This document shows positions 9,731 through 18,403 of a stretch of 64,000 bases of DNA, piece after piece. Location: the NCBI RefSeq assembly GCF_002494345.1, contig NZ_NXNI01000001.1, forward strand, positions 2,232,001-2,296,000, given 5' to 3'. Position 1 is the first letter of the stretch, and the number at the start of each line of letters is the position of its first letter. Origin of the DNA: Natrinema ejinorense. Its GTDB lineage: Archaea > Halobacteriota > Halobacteria > Halobacteriales > Natrialbaceae. The notes beneath the pieces were generated by a model, which saw only the letters and a program-made list of their open reading frames with translations, had not been told where the DNA came from and ran no database searches. The position numbers and the translations under genes are program-made.

Positions 9731-10264
9731 GTGTGGATAGTCACGACGGCCGACCGGTCGGGTACGAATGACGATGCCCGGTTGGAAAAGACAGGCCCTC
9801 ACTCGATGGTGGGCAGATGTCCCGTGATCGGGCGACCGTTTGGAACGCTCTTCGAAGGGGCAAACGGCCGGTACTACACCGGCTGGCAAGTCAGGAACCG
9901 GCTTCGAACGGGCGTCTGGACGCTCTGCATTCGGCAACGAGAACCCCACAAGGTGCTGGTCGAAACCGAAGACGAAGCGCTTCTCCTGCTCACGCCCGTC
10001 GACCCGTCCGGATTGCCCGCCGGCATCCACGTTCGCGTTTCCGATACTCACGCCCGCGTCGTCGATACGCGGCGTGGATCGCCGCCGGGCGGGTCGGTCG
10101 AGCCCGGACATCGGGTTCGTCGACGCCTGGGTCGTAATAGCCGTCTATGTTCACACCTAGAATCTGGGGCCCTCCCACACGACTTCGACCGTGAATCGTC
10201 GCGTGCTCCTGGGATCGGTCGGCTCGATAGCCTCGCTTGGGACGCTGGCATACGCGACACGTGA
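9731..10264 (+). other. Orphan coding-like stretch, possible decayed or partial gene
   Basis: This 520-bp gap between the sensor gene and the protease holds a frame that looks coding from about 9839 to 10070. It has haloarchaeal codon choice (GTC, GAC, CTC, GCC endings) and protein-like segments such as GRYYTGWQVRNRLRTGVWTL and HKVLVETEDEALLLLTPVD. The ends are poor: the start is unconvincing, and the C terminus becomes Arg-rich and runs into the protease gene. It may be a remnant of a PH-domain-like small protein, but that resemblance is from memory only. Treat it as a possible pseudogene. Confidence 0.3.
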
Positions 10265-10913
10265 CCCCCTCGAGACGCTCGCCGTTCGGGTCTGGCTCTC
10301 CGAGCAGGCCGCCAGCTACGAGGGAGTGACCGACCGTATCTTCGACTATCTCGAGAAAATATTCGGGTTCGACCACTGGACACTGAAGCTCTCCGTCGGC
10401 GGAACGGTCCCGGTCTCGACGGAAAACGCCGCTCGTCTCACCACTCGTGGCGAATGGCCGATGGCCGTCGCGGCGGGCGAACTTAGCCGGCGGAACCTCG
10501 AGCCGGTGTCGGACGTCAATCTGTTGGTGACCGATGGCGGGATGGAAGAGGCTCCCACCGGGTACGGCATTCCCCACATCGCCTCGGTCGGCGGGGCGCG
10601 ACAGATCGCCGCTCTCGAGCCGTTCGACGACCTGGTCGACGACGACTGGATCGTTCCGAACACGACACCGGCACGAACGATACAGGTACTCGCCCACGAG
10701 ATCGGCCACGCGCTCGGACTGGAACACGACCACGGCGTTGCGTTTCGCGATGGTGGGGCCGTGATCGCGACGCCGATGCTCAGCAGCTACGCGTGGGATC
10801 CGACCTACGATACTGATCGCTCTCGCTGTGGAACGATACATCCGAGCACGGACGGTCTGGAACGAAAACTCAGCCTGGCGTTTTCGTCCTGTGCCCGTCG
10901 CGAGCTCGAGTAA
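10191..10913 (+). CDS. Secreted metzincin-like zinc metalloprotease
   Basis: Putative exported peptidase of 240 aa with a GTG start. The N terminus (MNRRVLLGSVGSIASLGTLA) has an Arg pair followed by a hydrophobic stretch, a Tat-like signal. The catalytic motif HEIGHALGLEH occupies residues 169-179: His169, Glu170, His173 and His179 fit HExxHxxGxxH of the metzincin clan. A Met in ATPMLSSYA downstream could be the Met-turn. No propeptide or anchor is evident. Substrate unknown. It is convergent with the PhiH1-like regulator, only 6 bp apart. Confidence 0.75.
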   Translation: MNRRVLLGSVGSIASLGTLAYATRDPLETLAVRVWLSEQAASYEGVTDRIFDYLEKIFGFDHWTLKLSVGGTVPVSTENAARLTTRGEWPMAVAAGELSRRNLEPVSDVNLLVTDGGMEEAPTGYGIPHIASVGGARQIAALEPFDDLVDDDWIVPNTTPARTIQVLAHEIGHALGLEHDHGVAFRDGGAVIATPMLSSYAWDPTYDTDRSRCGTIHPSTDGLERKLSLAFSSCARRELE

Positions 10914-10919
10914 GGCGTC

Positions 10920-11270
10920 TTACTCGTCGTCCTCGCCGTCGTTCTCGCCGCGGGCGAAACTCGCCTGCGCGTCCCCGTCTTGGTCCGTGCCGGCGTTTGG
11001 CCCTTCGATGAGCGCCTCGAAATCGTCGACCTCGTCGTACTGGTCACGGTAGACCAGCGCTGCTTTTCCCGTCGAAGAGATCTCGTAGAGACCGGACCGT
11101 TCGGCGGGCCCGATCTTGTCGACGAGACCGTAATCCTCGAGCACCGGGAGTCTGGTGTTGATGTTCTTTCGGCTCTTTCCCGTGTGTGCGGCTAGGTTCG
11201 TTGCGACGTTTCGTCCCGTATCCTCGAGTGCCTCGAGGATCAGGAAATCAGTTGGTTGTCGGAGTTTCAC
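10920..11270 (-). CDS. PhiH1 repressor-like winged helix-turn-helix protein
   Basis: Putative DNA-binding regulator, 116 aa. The N-terminal 70 residues form a winged helix: MKLRQPTDFLILEALEDTGR, ATNLAAHTGKSRKNINTRL as the recognition region, and GLYEISSTGKAALVYRDQYD as the wing. This matches the haloarchaeal family named after the phage PhiH1 repressor, many members of which are chromosomal. The last 30 residues are acidic and disordered. No phage gene lies nearby. Target unknown. Confidence 0.8.
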   Translation of the reverse strand: MKLRQPTDFLILEALEDTGRNVATNLAAHTGKSRKNINTRLPVLEDYGLVDKIGPAERSGLYEISSTGKAALVYRDQYDEVDDFEALIEGPNAGTDQDGDAQASFARGENDGEDDE

Positions 11271-11693
11271 TCTCGTTCACTCTCGTACCGGACTATATTT
11301 CCAGTGGTAACTAATACTTTCGGCTCGAGATCCGGTATTTGTTGTGGTAATTCGTATCGGTATCGTTAAGTGGGAGGCGACAAAACGATCCGACTGGGTG
11401 GGCCGAGCGACCCCAGACGGACTCCCCCCTACACCGCCTCAGCCGAACCGAGCGCGGGTCTGGAGTTCCCCCCTCCGACCCGTGTTCGGTCGTCACCTCC
11501 CGCTACTCGGCACCCACCCGCTCCCCATCCCCCCATCCCCTTTCCGGACGGCCGGCGAACGGAGCCGACAGCGCCGATACCACTCCTGGGTAGTCCCGGC
11601 CCACGTCTGTGGCGTCGAAGCCGTCCGGCTATCGGGTCGATACCGGCCAACGCGCGAGCGACGACCAGCCAACGCGTGAGAAACGAGGAGACG
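11271..11693. other. Intergenic region without a supported gene
   Basis: About 420 bp between the PhiH1-like gene and otsB. The first 80 bp are AT-rich and probably hold the promoter of the PhiH1-like gene. The rest is C-rich on the plus strand, with several CCCCCC-type runs around 11425-11545. I see no convincing coding frame. Confidence 0.5.
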
Positions 11694-12545
11694 CTACCGC
11701 GACCGGTTCTCGGGGCAGTCTACTGGCACCGACTCCGTTCGATCAGCCGCTTCGATCGCGAGCGAATCGAGCCACGAGAGAACCGATGCGACGCCAGCGG
11801 GTGACTCGACCCGGGCGGACGCACTCGAGGGCTCATCGCCACCGACCCGAATCCCGATCCCGTCGGACTCGGCGACTCGAAACGCCGATTCGTCGGTCAC
11901 GTCGTCGCCGATATAGACGACCGGTGTCCCCGGTGGCTCGTCGGCGGCGATCAACTCGACTGCGTTTCCCTTTCCCCAGCGGAAGTCCGGCCCGATTTCG
12001 AGGATTCGTTTGCCGGTCGAAATCTCGAGTTCGTCCCCGCCGAACCGATCGACGGTCCGGCGGGTGATCCGTCGTGCGATCGGTTCGGCGGCCGCCGGAA
12101 CGGCTCTGAGATGGACCGTCCCGGTCAGCCGCTTGTTCTCGATCCGGCAGTTCGGGACGGAGGCGAGGGCCGTCTCGAGGAGCGAACAGATCCGTTCGAT
12201 TCGAGCAGCGCGTTTTCGTGCGACAGGGTGGACGGCGATCGATCCGTGGCGCGCGAGTTCCAGTCCGTGGTTGCCGGCGTAAATCGATGGCCCGTCGACG
12301 CGTTCGTGGACATCGGTCAACGCACGGCCACTGACGATTGCCGTGGTCACGTCGGGGCGTTCCGCGAGCCTGGCCACGGCGTTCCGATTCCGCGTGGTCG
12401 GTGCTGCGGCGTCCGGATCCTCGACGATCGGTGCGAGCGTGCCGTCGAAATCGAGACAGACGAGCAGTCGGGCAGCGGCCTCGATCCTCGCCCGGATCGC
12501 CGGGAGACGCGCCGCAAGTCGTGGCGGCGGTGACTCGCTCTCCAT
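11694..12545 (-). CDS. otsB: Trehalose-6-phosphate phosphatase
   Basis: HAD-superfamily phosphatase that converts trehalose 6-phosphate to trehalose, a compatible solute. The protein is 283 aa. HAD motif I is LDFDGTLAPI with nucleophile Asp32 and acid Asp34. Motif II is around AIVSGR, the substrate-binding region contains YAGNHGLE, and motif III is YIGDDVTDE. It starts 6 bp after the stop of otsA on the same strand, so the two form an otsA-otsB operon. The C-terminal 25 residues are less conserved. Confidence 0.93.
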   Translation of the reverse strand: MESESPPPRLAARLPAIRARIEAAARLLVCLDFDGTLAPIVEDPDAAAPTTRNRNAVARLAERPDVTTAIVSGRALTDVHERVDGPSIYAGNHGLELARHGSIAVHPVARKRAARIERICSLLETALASVPNCRIENKRLTGTVHLRAVPAAAEPIARRITRRTVDRFGGDELEISTGKRILEIGPDFRWGKGNAVELIAADEPPGTPVVYIGDDVTDESAFRVAESDGIGIRVGGDEPSSASARVESPAGVASVLSWLDSLAIEAADRTESVPVDCPENRSR

Positions 12546-12551
12546 GATCGA

Positions 12552-14258
12552 CTACACGAGCGACGTCGATTCCCGAGAATCGGAATCACGGTCCGTTTCG
12601 TCCCCCCGCCGGTCGTCGTGTACGCGTCGTATCCAGTCGAACTGGGTCTCCATCCAGGACTCGATGTCCCCGTTGCAGACGCGCTGTCGAAGGGTGTTCA
12701 TTCGTCGCTTGCGTTCGTACGGCGGCATCGAGAGCGCGGTCTCGAGTTGGGCCGCCACGCCGACCGCGTCGGTCGGATCGATCGTCAGGGCGTGTGAGCC
12801 GAGTCGCTCGTGTGCGCCGATCCGATCGCTCAACAACAGTGTGGCGTCGCCGTCCACGCTGGCGGCGACGTACTCCTGTGCGACCAGGTTCATGCCGTCG
12901 GCCAGCGGACTCACGACCATTACGTCCGCACACCGGTAGAGGGCACAGAGTTGCTCCTTCGGGAGGACATCCTCCGTGTAGACGATCGGCCGCCAGTCGG
13001 CGGTCTCGAAGCGACGGTTGATCCGCTGGACCTCGCTGCGGACGAGTTCGCCGTACTGCTCGTAGGTCTCGATATCCGTCCGCGAGGGGGTCGCCTTCTG
13101 GACGAACGTGAACTCGCCACGCCAGTCGGGATTGCGCTCGAAGAACCGCTCGAGCGCGGTCAGGCGTTCGGGGATCCCCTTGGTATAATCGAGGCGGTCG
13201 AGGCCGAGTCCGATCGTCACGTCCCGGGGGATGCCATACGTTTCGAACAACGTCGAGAGCTGATCCGGATCGATCGACCGGGCCTCACGGGCATACGATT
13301 CGGCGTCGACCCCCATCGGTGTCGCCACGACGCGAGTCGTCCGGCCATCGTACCGGACCGTTCGATGCGCGTGGTCGACGGTCGCTTCCGGCAGGAAGCG
13401 ATCGACACACGCCAGGAACTGATCGGCGTACCGGGTGACGTGAAAGCCGAGTAGATCGTTCCCGAGCAGTCCCTCGAGGAGTTGCCTGCGGCCGGGACAC
13501 TGCCGGAACCTCGCCGGCGTCGGCCACGGAATATGCCAGAACTGGGCGACCGTCGCGCCTGCGGGGACCGCGTCCCGAATCAGCCGCGGCGCGAGCGCGA
13601 GATGGTAGTCCTGCAGCCAGATCACCGAGTCGTTCGTGGCGTGATCGGCGACCGCCTCGGCGAAGCGCTCGTTGACCGTCCGGTACCACTCGAAGTCGTT
13701 CGGTCGGTTCTCGATCAAGTCCGAAAAGCCGTGACAGAGCGGCCAGAGGACGCGGTTGCTGAACCCGTAGTAGTAGGAGTCGATCGCCTCCTCGGAGAGG
13801 TCGAGCCGGCGCAACGTGTAGGCCTCGTCGTCGGGTGGAACGGCGACACAGTTTCGCTCGTCCGTGACCGCGAAGTCGGCGTCGCCGTCCCCCCAGGCGA
13901 TCCAGGTCCCGTCGGTCCGCTGAACCACGGGATCGAGGCCGGCGGTCAAGCCGCCAGTCGGCTCGTCGACCGTGATGGATCGCGTCTCGGCCGTCGAACG
14001 AGCACCGCCATCGGTCCCCGCTGGCGGAGCTTCGTCTTCACTGATATTCGCGGAACCAGTGTTCGAATCCGCAGCCTCGTCTTCGTACTCGTGACGATAC
14101 GGTTGCCGGTTCGAGACAACGATCAACGAACCGGGACAGCTAGGGCCGTCGGACGCGAACGCCTCGTCCGCCCGTCCACGGCCGTCCGCCAGTCGCTGTC
14201 GATTACGCACAGTCGTCGACGACAACCGCTCGGTAACTCGCATTCGCTGAAATACCAC
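12552..14258 (-). CDS. otsA: Alpha,alpha-trehalose-phosphate synthase (GT20)
   Basis: Glycosyltransferase family 20 enzyme joining a nucleotide-activated glucose to glucose 6-phosphate. The protein is 568 aa. Family motifs are IVVSNRQPY near residue 48, GGLTAGLDP, WLQDYHLALAP, FWHIPWP, GLDRLDYTKGIPERL and the C-terminal GMNLVAQEY. The first 40 residues are Arg-rich and unlike the family, so the true start may lie downstream near SCPGSLIVVSN. An acidic insert follows at about residues 58-95. It is transcribed with otsB and divergent from the M24 peptidase. Confidence 0.93.
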   Translation of the reverse strand: MVFQRMRVTERLSSTTVRNRQRLADGRGRADEAFASDGPSCPGSLIVVSNRQPYRHEYEDEAADSNTGSANISEDEAPPAGTDGGARSTAETRSITVDEPTGGLTAGLDPVVQRTDGTWIAWGDGDADFAVTDERNCVAVPPDDEAYTLRRLDLSEEAIDSYYYGFSNRVLWPLCHGFSDLIENRPNDFEWYRTVNERFAEAVADHATNDSVIWLQDYHLALAPRLIRDAVPAGATVAQFWHIPWPTPARFRQCPGRRQLLEGLLGNDLLGFHVTRYADQFLACVDRFLPEATVDHAHRTVRYDGRTTRVVATPMGVDAESYAREARSIDPDQLSTLFETYGIPRDVTIGLGLDRLDYTKGIPERLTALERFFERNPDWRGEFTFVQKATPSRTDIETYEQYGELVRSEVQRINRRFETADWRPIVYTEDVLPKEQLCALYRCADVMVVSPLADGMNLVAQEYVAASVDGDATLLLSDRIGAHERLGSHALTIDPTDAVGVAAQLETALSMPPYERKRRMNTLRQRVCNGDIESWMETQFDWIRRVHDDRRGDETDRDSDSRESTSLV

Positions 14259-14531
14259 AGCATCCCGCCTGGTTGCTTCGCGGCCTGCGACCGCCGGGGG
14301 GTTAATACGTTCCCGCTAGCGGTCGCGGGCAACCGACTATCCGCTCGCGGCGACAGTCACCGCTCCGCACCCGCCGTCCCGCTCGACGTATCGAACGATC
14401 GACGGGGCGGTGGCGTATCCGTCGAGCGACCGAACGATAGTGAGGGCACCCGGGCAAGCTGTGTGAGGGCTCTGAGCCACTCACCGACGGGCAACCAAAC
14501 GTTGATTTCTCGCTCGAGCGAACTATCTCCC

Positions 14532-15683
14532 ATGCAAACGCCCTTCGAGCGCCGGATCGCGGCCTGTCAGCGACGGCTCGCGGAGACGGGAGCCGACCTC
14601 GCGGTCTGCTTCCCGGGCCCGAACCTGACCTATCTGACCGGTTTCGAGGAGTCGCCGTCCGAACGCCACCTGCTGTTGTTCGTCCCCGAACGCGGCGACC
14701 CCACGCTGGTCGCGCCGGCGATGTACGCGGCGCAACTGTCGGCTCTTCCGATCGCGGCCCGACAACTGCGCCTCTGGGACGACACGGACGATCCACTCGA
14801 ATGCGTCGTGGACGTCCTCGAGGAGTATTCGCTCGGGGGATCCGAGCCGGCGACCGTCCTCGTCGACGACCGGATGTGGGCGACGTTCACGCAGGATCTC
14901 CGGGACCTGCTTCCCGACGCCGAGTTCGACCTCGCGAGTGCCGTTCTCGAGGGGCTCCGACTCCGAAAGGACGTGGTCGAACGCGAGGCGCTCCGGCGGG
15001 CCGGCGAGATCGCGGATCGCGTTTCGCTCGAGATTCGGGGGCGTGGGACCGACCTCGTCGGCACGACCGAATCGGAACTCGCCAGCGAGATCGACCGACT
15101 GCTCGCAGCGGCGGGCGGGGAGGAGCCGGCGTTCGACACGATCGTCGCCGCCGGGCCGAACAGCGCACGGCCACACCACCACAGCGGCACGCGGGAGATC
15201 GAGGCCGGCGATCCGATCGTGCTGGATTTCGGTGCGTTCGTGCCCGCCGATCTCGAGGCCGGAACGAGCCGGTATCCGGGCGATCAGACGCGGACGATCG
15301 TCGTCGGGGAGCCAGCGCCCGAGTACGAGCGAATTCACGAGATCGTCAGGGAGGCACAACGGGCCGCGATTGAGGCCGTCGAGCCAGGTGCTACCGCGAG
15401 TTCGATCGACCACGCGGCGCGATCGGTCATCGACGAGGCCGGCTACGGTGACGCGTTCGTCCACCGGACCGGCCACGGCGTCGGTCTCGAGGTCCACGAA
15501 CCGCCGTACATCGTCGCGGGCAGCGATCGGGAACTCGAGCCCGGAATGGTCTTCAGCGTCGAGCCGGGGATCTACCTCGAGGGCGAATTCGGGGTCAGGA
15601 TCGAGGACCTCGTCGTGGTGACCGAGGGCGGAGCAACGCGGCTGAACGAGACGTCACGTGGCTGGGAGACCGACCTCGAGTGA
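14532..15683 (+). CDS. Xaa-Pro dipeptidase/aminopeptidase, M24 family
   Basis: Pita-bread metallopeptidase of 383 aa, probably cleaving X-Pro bonds in the cytosol. The N-terminal creatinase-type domain (residues 1-145) begins [20 protein letters not shown]. The C-terminal M24 domain holds the metal ligands in [31 protein letters not shown] and the RIED near the end. The loop between the first two ligands has a short PADLEAGTS insertion. The ATG at 14532 gives the family start; the open frame extends upstream without support. It is convergent with orc1. Confidence 0.92.
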   Translation: MQTPFERRIAACQRRLAETGADLAVCFPGPNLTYLTGFEESPSERHLLLFVPERGDPTLVAPAMYAAQLSALPIAARQLRLWDDTDDPLECVVDVLEEYSLGGSEPATVLVDDRMWATFTQDLRDLLPDAEFDLASAVLEGLRLRKDVVEREALRRAGEIADRVSLEIRGRGTDLVGTTESELASEIDRLLAAAGGEEPAFDTIVAAGPNSARPHHHSGTREIEAGDPIVLDFGAFVPADLEAGTSRYPGDQTRTIVVGEPAPEYERIHEIVREAQRAAIEAVEPGATASSIDHAARSVIDEAGYGDAFVHRTGHGVGLEVHEPPYIVAGSDRELEPGMVFSVEPGIYLEGEFGVRIEDLVVVTEGGATRLNETSRGWETDLE

Positions 15684-15737
15684 GACGACGGAGTGAACGG
15701 CCCGACCCAGTGAGGCGGGACACCGTCGAACAGGGGA

Positions 15738-15757
15738 CACCGGATTTCCGATGAAAT
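15738..15757 (-). repeat. Degenerate origin recognition box 3' of orc1
   Basis: The segment CACCGGATTTCCGATGAAAT matches 17 of 20 bases of the two boxes that lie just upstream of orc1 (core CACCGTGTTTCCGGTGAAAT) and has the same orientation. It lies about 130 bp beyond the orc1 stop codon, so it flanks the initiator gene on the far side of the main array. Confidence 0.5.
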
Positions 15758-15795
15758 GTCGGCGTGTTGGCGGCTGAGGAGACTGGTTGACACGA

Positions 15796-15885
15796 CACCA
15801 GTAAACGAGTGTCGTGATGACCAGGAGACGTACTGTGACCCACCAGTAAACGAGTGCCGTGACGACCAGGAGACGTACTGTGACG
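15796..15885. repeat. Two-copy 45-bp tandem direct repeat
   Basis: Copies at 15796-15840 and 15841-15885 are identical except at three positions. The repeat ends 2 bp before the orc1 stop, in the gap between convergent genes. In one plus-strand frame both internal differences are synonymous, and each copy reads PVNECRDDQETYCD. No credible start or flanking coding sequence supports a gene. Confidence 0.85.
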
Positions 15886-15886
15886 G

Positions 15887-17092
15887 CTACGGATCGCCAG
15901 TCTCCACGAGGACCGTCCGGACGACCTCCGGGTCCTCGAGCAATTGGTGTTCGGTGTAGCTGCCCTCCGCGCTCCCGCCGCTCCGGCGAGTCTGCTCCAA
16001 GATGTCGAGAAACGCGTGTTCTTTCAAGAGATCCCGGACCCGTCGCAGGGAGAGCGGGTCGGAGCTCTCCTGGCGGCAGATCTCCTCGTAAACGTCGTAG
16101 ATCTTCGTCGTTCGGAACCCGTCCTCCTCGGCCGCGTTGAGCGAGAGGACGGCAAGCGCCTGTAAGACGTATCGAGAGTGGGGCGTCGAGCCACGAATGA
16201 GCTCACGGAACCGGTCGGTTTCGGCCCGTTCGCGGGCCTGAACCACGAAGTCCTCCCGGACCGTCTCGCTCCCCTTCGACTGGGCGATCTCCCCGGCGTA
16301 CCGGAGGATATCGATCGCCTTCCGCGCGTCGCCGTGTTCGCGGGCCGCGAGTGCGGCAGCACGGGGTATCACTGACGGCTCGAGCACGCCGTCCTTGAAC
16401 GCGTCGCTGCGGGCCTGCATGATGTCCCGGAGCTGGTTCGCGTCGTAGGGCGGGAAGACGAACTCCCGTTCACAGAGGCTTGACTTGACCCGCTCGTCTA
16501 ACCGATCCTTGTACTTGATCTTGTTACTGATCCCGATGACGCCGATCTTGCACGACTCGAGTTTGCCGGCTTCGCCCGCCCGCGAAAGTTGCATGAGGAT
16601 GTCGTCGTCGTCGAGTTTGTCGACCTCGTCTAAGATAACGAGGACGACGTCGTACTGGGAGTCGAGCACCGTCCAGAGGCGCTTGTAGTACGTCGAGGTG
16701 CTGAGTCCCTTGTCGGGGATTCGAACGTCGGTGACGGACGGCTCGTTGAGCGTGTGTGCGATCGTCTGGACGGCCTGTGTCTCCGTATTGTCCTGTGCAC
16801 AGTCGACGTACGCAAACGCCGCAGTGATCTCCTCGTCACCAGCAACGCGGACGGCCCGTTCCGAGATGTACTTCGCACAGAGGGACTTGCCCGTCCCCGT
16901 CTTGCCGTAGATGAGGAGGTTACTCGGACTCTGACCGAAGATCGCCGGGTTGACCGCGTTCGCGAGTTCCGAAATCTCGTCGTCCCGACCGACGATTCGT
17001 CCCTCCGCGGGGAGATGGTTGATCTCGAGCAGTTCCTTGTTCTCGAAGATCGGATCGTCGCGGGTAAACAGATCGTCGCCGGAACTCGACAT
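15887..17092 (-). CDS. orc1: Orc1/Cdc6 replication initiator AAA+ protein
   Basis: Binds origin recognition boxes and loads the MCM helicase. The protein is 401 aa. Walker A is GKTGTGKS (63-70), Walker B is ILDEVD (153-158), sensor 1 lies in IGISNK and sensor 2 in HGDARKAIDILRYAG. The C-terminal winged helix domain (about residues 300-390) includes SLRRVRDLLKEHAFLDIL. I start it at the ATG at 17092 (MSSSGDDLFTRDDPI) because upstream in-frame residues are origin sequence. It is transcribed away from the adjacent ORB array, the classic oriC1-orc1 layout of haloarchaea. Confidence 0.96.
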   Translation of the reverse strand: MSSSGDDLFTRDDPIFENKELLEINHLPAEGRIVGRDDEISELANAVNPAIFGQSPSNLLIYGKTGTGKSLCAKYISERAVRVAGDEEITAAFAYVDCAQDNTETQAVQTIAHTLNEPSVTDVRIPDKGLSTSTYYKRLWTVLDSQYDVVLVILDEVDKLDDDDILMQLSRAGEAGKLESCKIGVIGISNKIKYKDRLDERVKSSLCEREFVFPPYDANQLRDIMQARSDAFKDGVLEPSVIPRAAALAAREHGDARKAIDILRYAGEIAQSKGSETVREDFVVQARERAETDRFRELIRGSTPHSRYVLQALAVLSLNAAEEDGFRTTKIYDVYEEICRQESSDPLSLRRVRDLLKEHAFLDILEQTRRSGGSAEGSYTEHQLLEDPEVVRTVLVETGDP

Positions 17093-17099
17093 AATCGAA

Positions 17100-17119
17100 C
17101 ACCGTGTTTCCGGTGAAAT
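17100..17119 (-). repeat. Origin recognition box 1
   Basis: Core CACCGTGTTTCCGGTGAAAT, 7 bp upstream of the orc1 start codon. It probably overlaps the orc1 promoter, so it could also autoregulate the gene. Confidence 0.9.
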
Positions 17120-17270
17120 AGCTGTTCCGTTTGCTCTCCTGGTCCGGCGTCGAGACGGACCGCGCTCCGAACGGGCTCGAGCGGCGGTAGAACCGGTCGG
17201 TTCACGCTCTCGGCCGATGGAAATCGGCTCGCGCTCTGTGGGTCGGTGGGAGACTGGATCGAGGTGGACA

Positions 17271-17292
17271 CACACCGTGTTTCCGGTGAAAT
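17271..17292 (-). repeat. Origin recognition box 2
   Basis: Identical to box 1 over the 20-bp core (17273-17292) and in the same orientation. Confidence 0.9.
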
Positions 17293-17335
17293 GAGGTGAG
17301 GTGGCGTGGCGGGTGGAATTGAAACGGGGGTTGGG

Positions 17336-17353
17336 TTCACCGGAAACGTGGTC
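17336..17353 (+). repeat. Origin recognition box 3 (variant)
   Basis: TTCACCGGAAACGTGGTC: the conserved left half is intact but the right half is altered. Its orientation is opposite to boxes 1 and 2. Confidence 0.75.
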
Positions 17354-17474
17354 GGGACGGCATCGAGCGCAACCGAGATCGAAGATCGGACAGCTCACCC
17401 GAAAACACTGCACCTGTGACCGAAGCCGCCGCTCTCGATCGAAATGGAAGCAACCCCTGGATCGAGTGCGGTCG

Positions 17475-17570
17475 GTTACTGACCAGGATCTAAGTAGGGA
17501 ACTGATCCAGCTAATGGACTATAGTCATAAGTGCTACTTATAGATTATCAAGTTCGAGAGAACATCCCTC
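17475..17570. other. AT-rich putative DNA unwinding element
   Basis: The most AT-rich segment of the origin, with ACTATAGTCATAAGTG and TTATAGATTATCAAG, lies between box 3 and box 4. Its position between oppositely oriented ORB sets fits a duplex unwinding element. Confidence 0.7.
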
Positions 17571-17589
17571 CAAACAGTAGTCCGAGACC

Positions 17590-17610
17590 TTCACCGGAAA
17601 CACGGTGTGT
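17590..17610 (+). repeat. Origin recognition box 4
   Basis: TTCACCGGAAACACGGTGTG followed by T. First box to the right of the AT-rich element. Confidence 0.9.
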
Positions 17611-17738
17611 CCCTGTAGCACCGATCCGGAATACGGCCCCTGCCACCACCGGAATACGTCGTTGCCCGTCCTGACTGCTTCCACAACTGTGGTCGTGGTA
17701 CCGTAGCTCACTAACACCCCTCGCAGGATACATCGGCG

Positions 17739-17760
17739 TTTCACTGGAAACCCGGTGTGG
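17739..17760 (+). repeat. Origin recognition box 5
   Basis: TTCACTGGAAACCCGGTGTG core, with one C-to-T change in the left half relative to box 6. Confidence 0.88.
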
Positions 17761-17829
17761 GGTGATTAGTCCTAGCATCATTACTAGCTCTACAGTTCGG
17801 GTGCTCTCACACGCAGCGGTCCGCGTCGA

Positions 17830-17850
17830 TTCACCGGAAACCCGGTGTGT
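17830..17850 (+). repeat. Origin recognition box 6
   Basis: TTCACCGGAAACCCGGTGTG core, same orientation as boxes 4 and 5. Confidence 0.9.
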
Positions 17851-18001
17851 GCATCCGAAACACCCGTTCACCAGCCCGGTACGGCGCGACACACTGCAGT
17901 ACGACCAGAATGGACCGGACAGTTGACTTCACGGCTTCTCCCCTCCCGTGAACACTTCGCCAAGCGATACTCGAGTATCGGACGACCGAACGAGATCCCA
18001 C

Positions 18002-18020
18002 TTCACCGGAAACACGGTGT
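18002..18020 (+). repeat. Origin recognition box 7
   Basis: TTCACCGGAAACACGGTGT, same orientation as box 4. Confidence 0.9.
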
Positions 18021-18123
18021 CCACGCCCCCGGACCGGTCGGATCGAACGCACGGGGATACCGGCAGAACGGACGGCGGTCTATCGGCAAAACGAACGGCA
18101 ATCCGCCGGCAATGCGACGCCGC

Positions 18124-18144
18124 TTCACCGGAAACCCGGTGTGT
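18124..18144 (+). repeat. Origin recognition box 8
   Basis: TTCACCGGAAACCCGGTGTG core, identical to box 6. Confidence 0.9.
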
Positions 18145-18185
18145 CCGACGAAAACCGGATCACCGGCCGGATGCCGCCGGACGGA

Positions 18186-18208
18186 TTTCACCGGAAACGC
18201 GGTGTGGG
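18186..18208 (+). repeat. Origin recognition box 9
   Basis: TTCACCGGAAACGCGGTGTG core, the last box of the array, 63 bp after box 8. Confidence 0.9.
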
Positions 18209-18403
18209 AACCGGACCCGCCTCTCGCATCCGTCTCGAGGGTCGAACTCGCTTCCGTCCCTGGATCCGTCCCGCAGGGTTCGAGACGCCTGTTTCCAACT
18301 TCACCACGGACGTCGTTTGGACCGACAGGAAACCGGCACAACGTCGTGAGACCGCCTGTGTACTTGAGGGGAGTAAAATCGGTCGTACGCCGAGTACAGG
18401 AGA

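Larger units (their letters stand above)
17093..18220. other. oriC: Chromosomal replication origin (oriC1-type)
   Basis: A non-coding 1.1 kb region directly upstream of orc1. It contains nine near-identical origin recognition boxes: two in one orientation next to orc1, and seven in the other orientation, at 17336 and from 17590 to 18208. An AT-rich stretch lies between. Inverted ORBs flanking an AT-rich unwinding element beside an orc1/cdc6 gene is the known structure of haloarchaeal origins. Initiation activity here is inferred from that structure. Confidence 0.92.

Noticed and set aside
17590-18208. Possible CRISPR array formed by the ORBs
   Set aside because: Spacing between boxes is irregular (60-150 bp) and the repeats match ORBs next to orc1.
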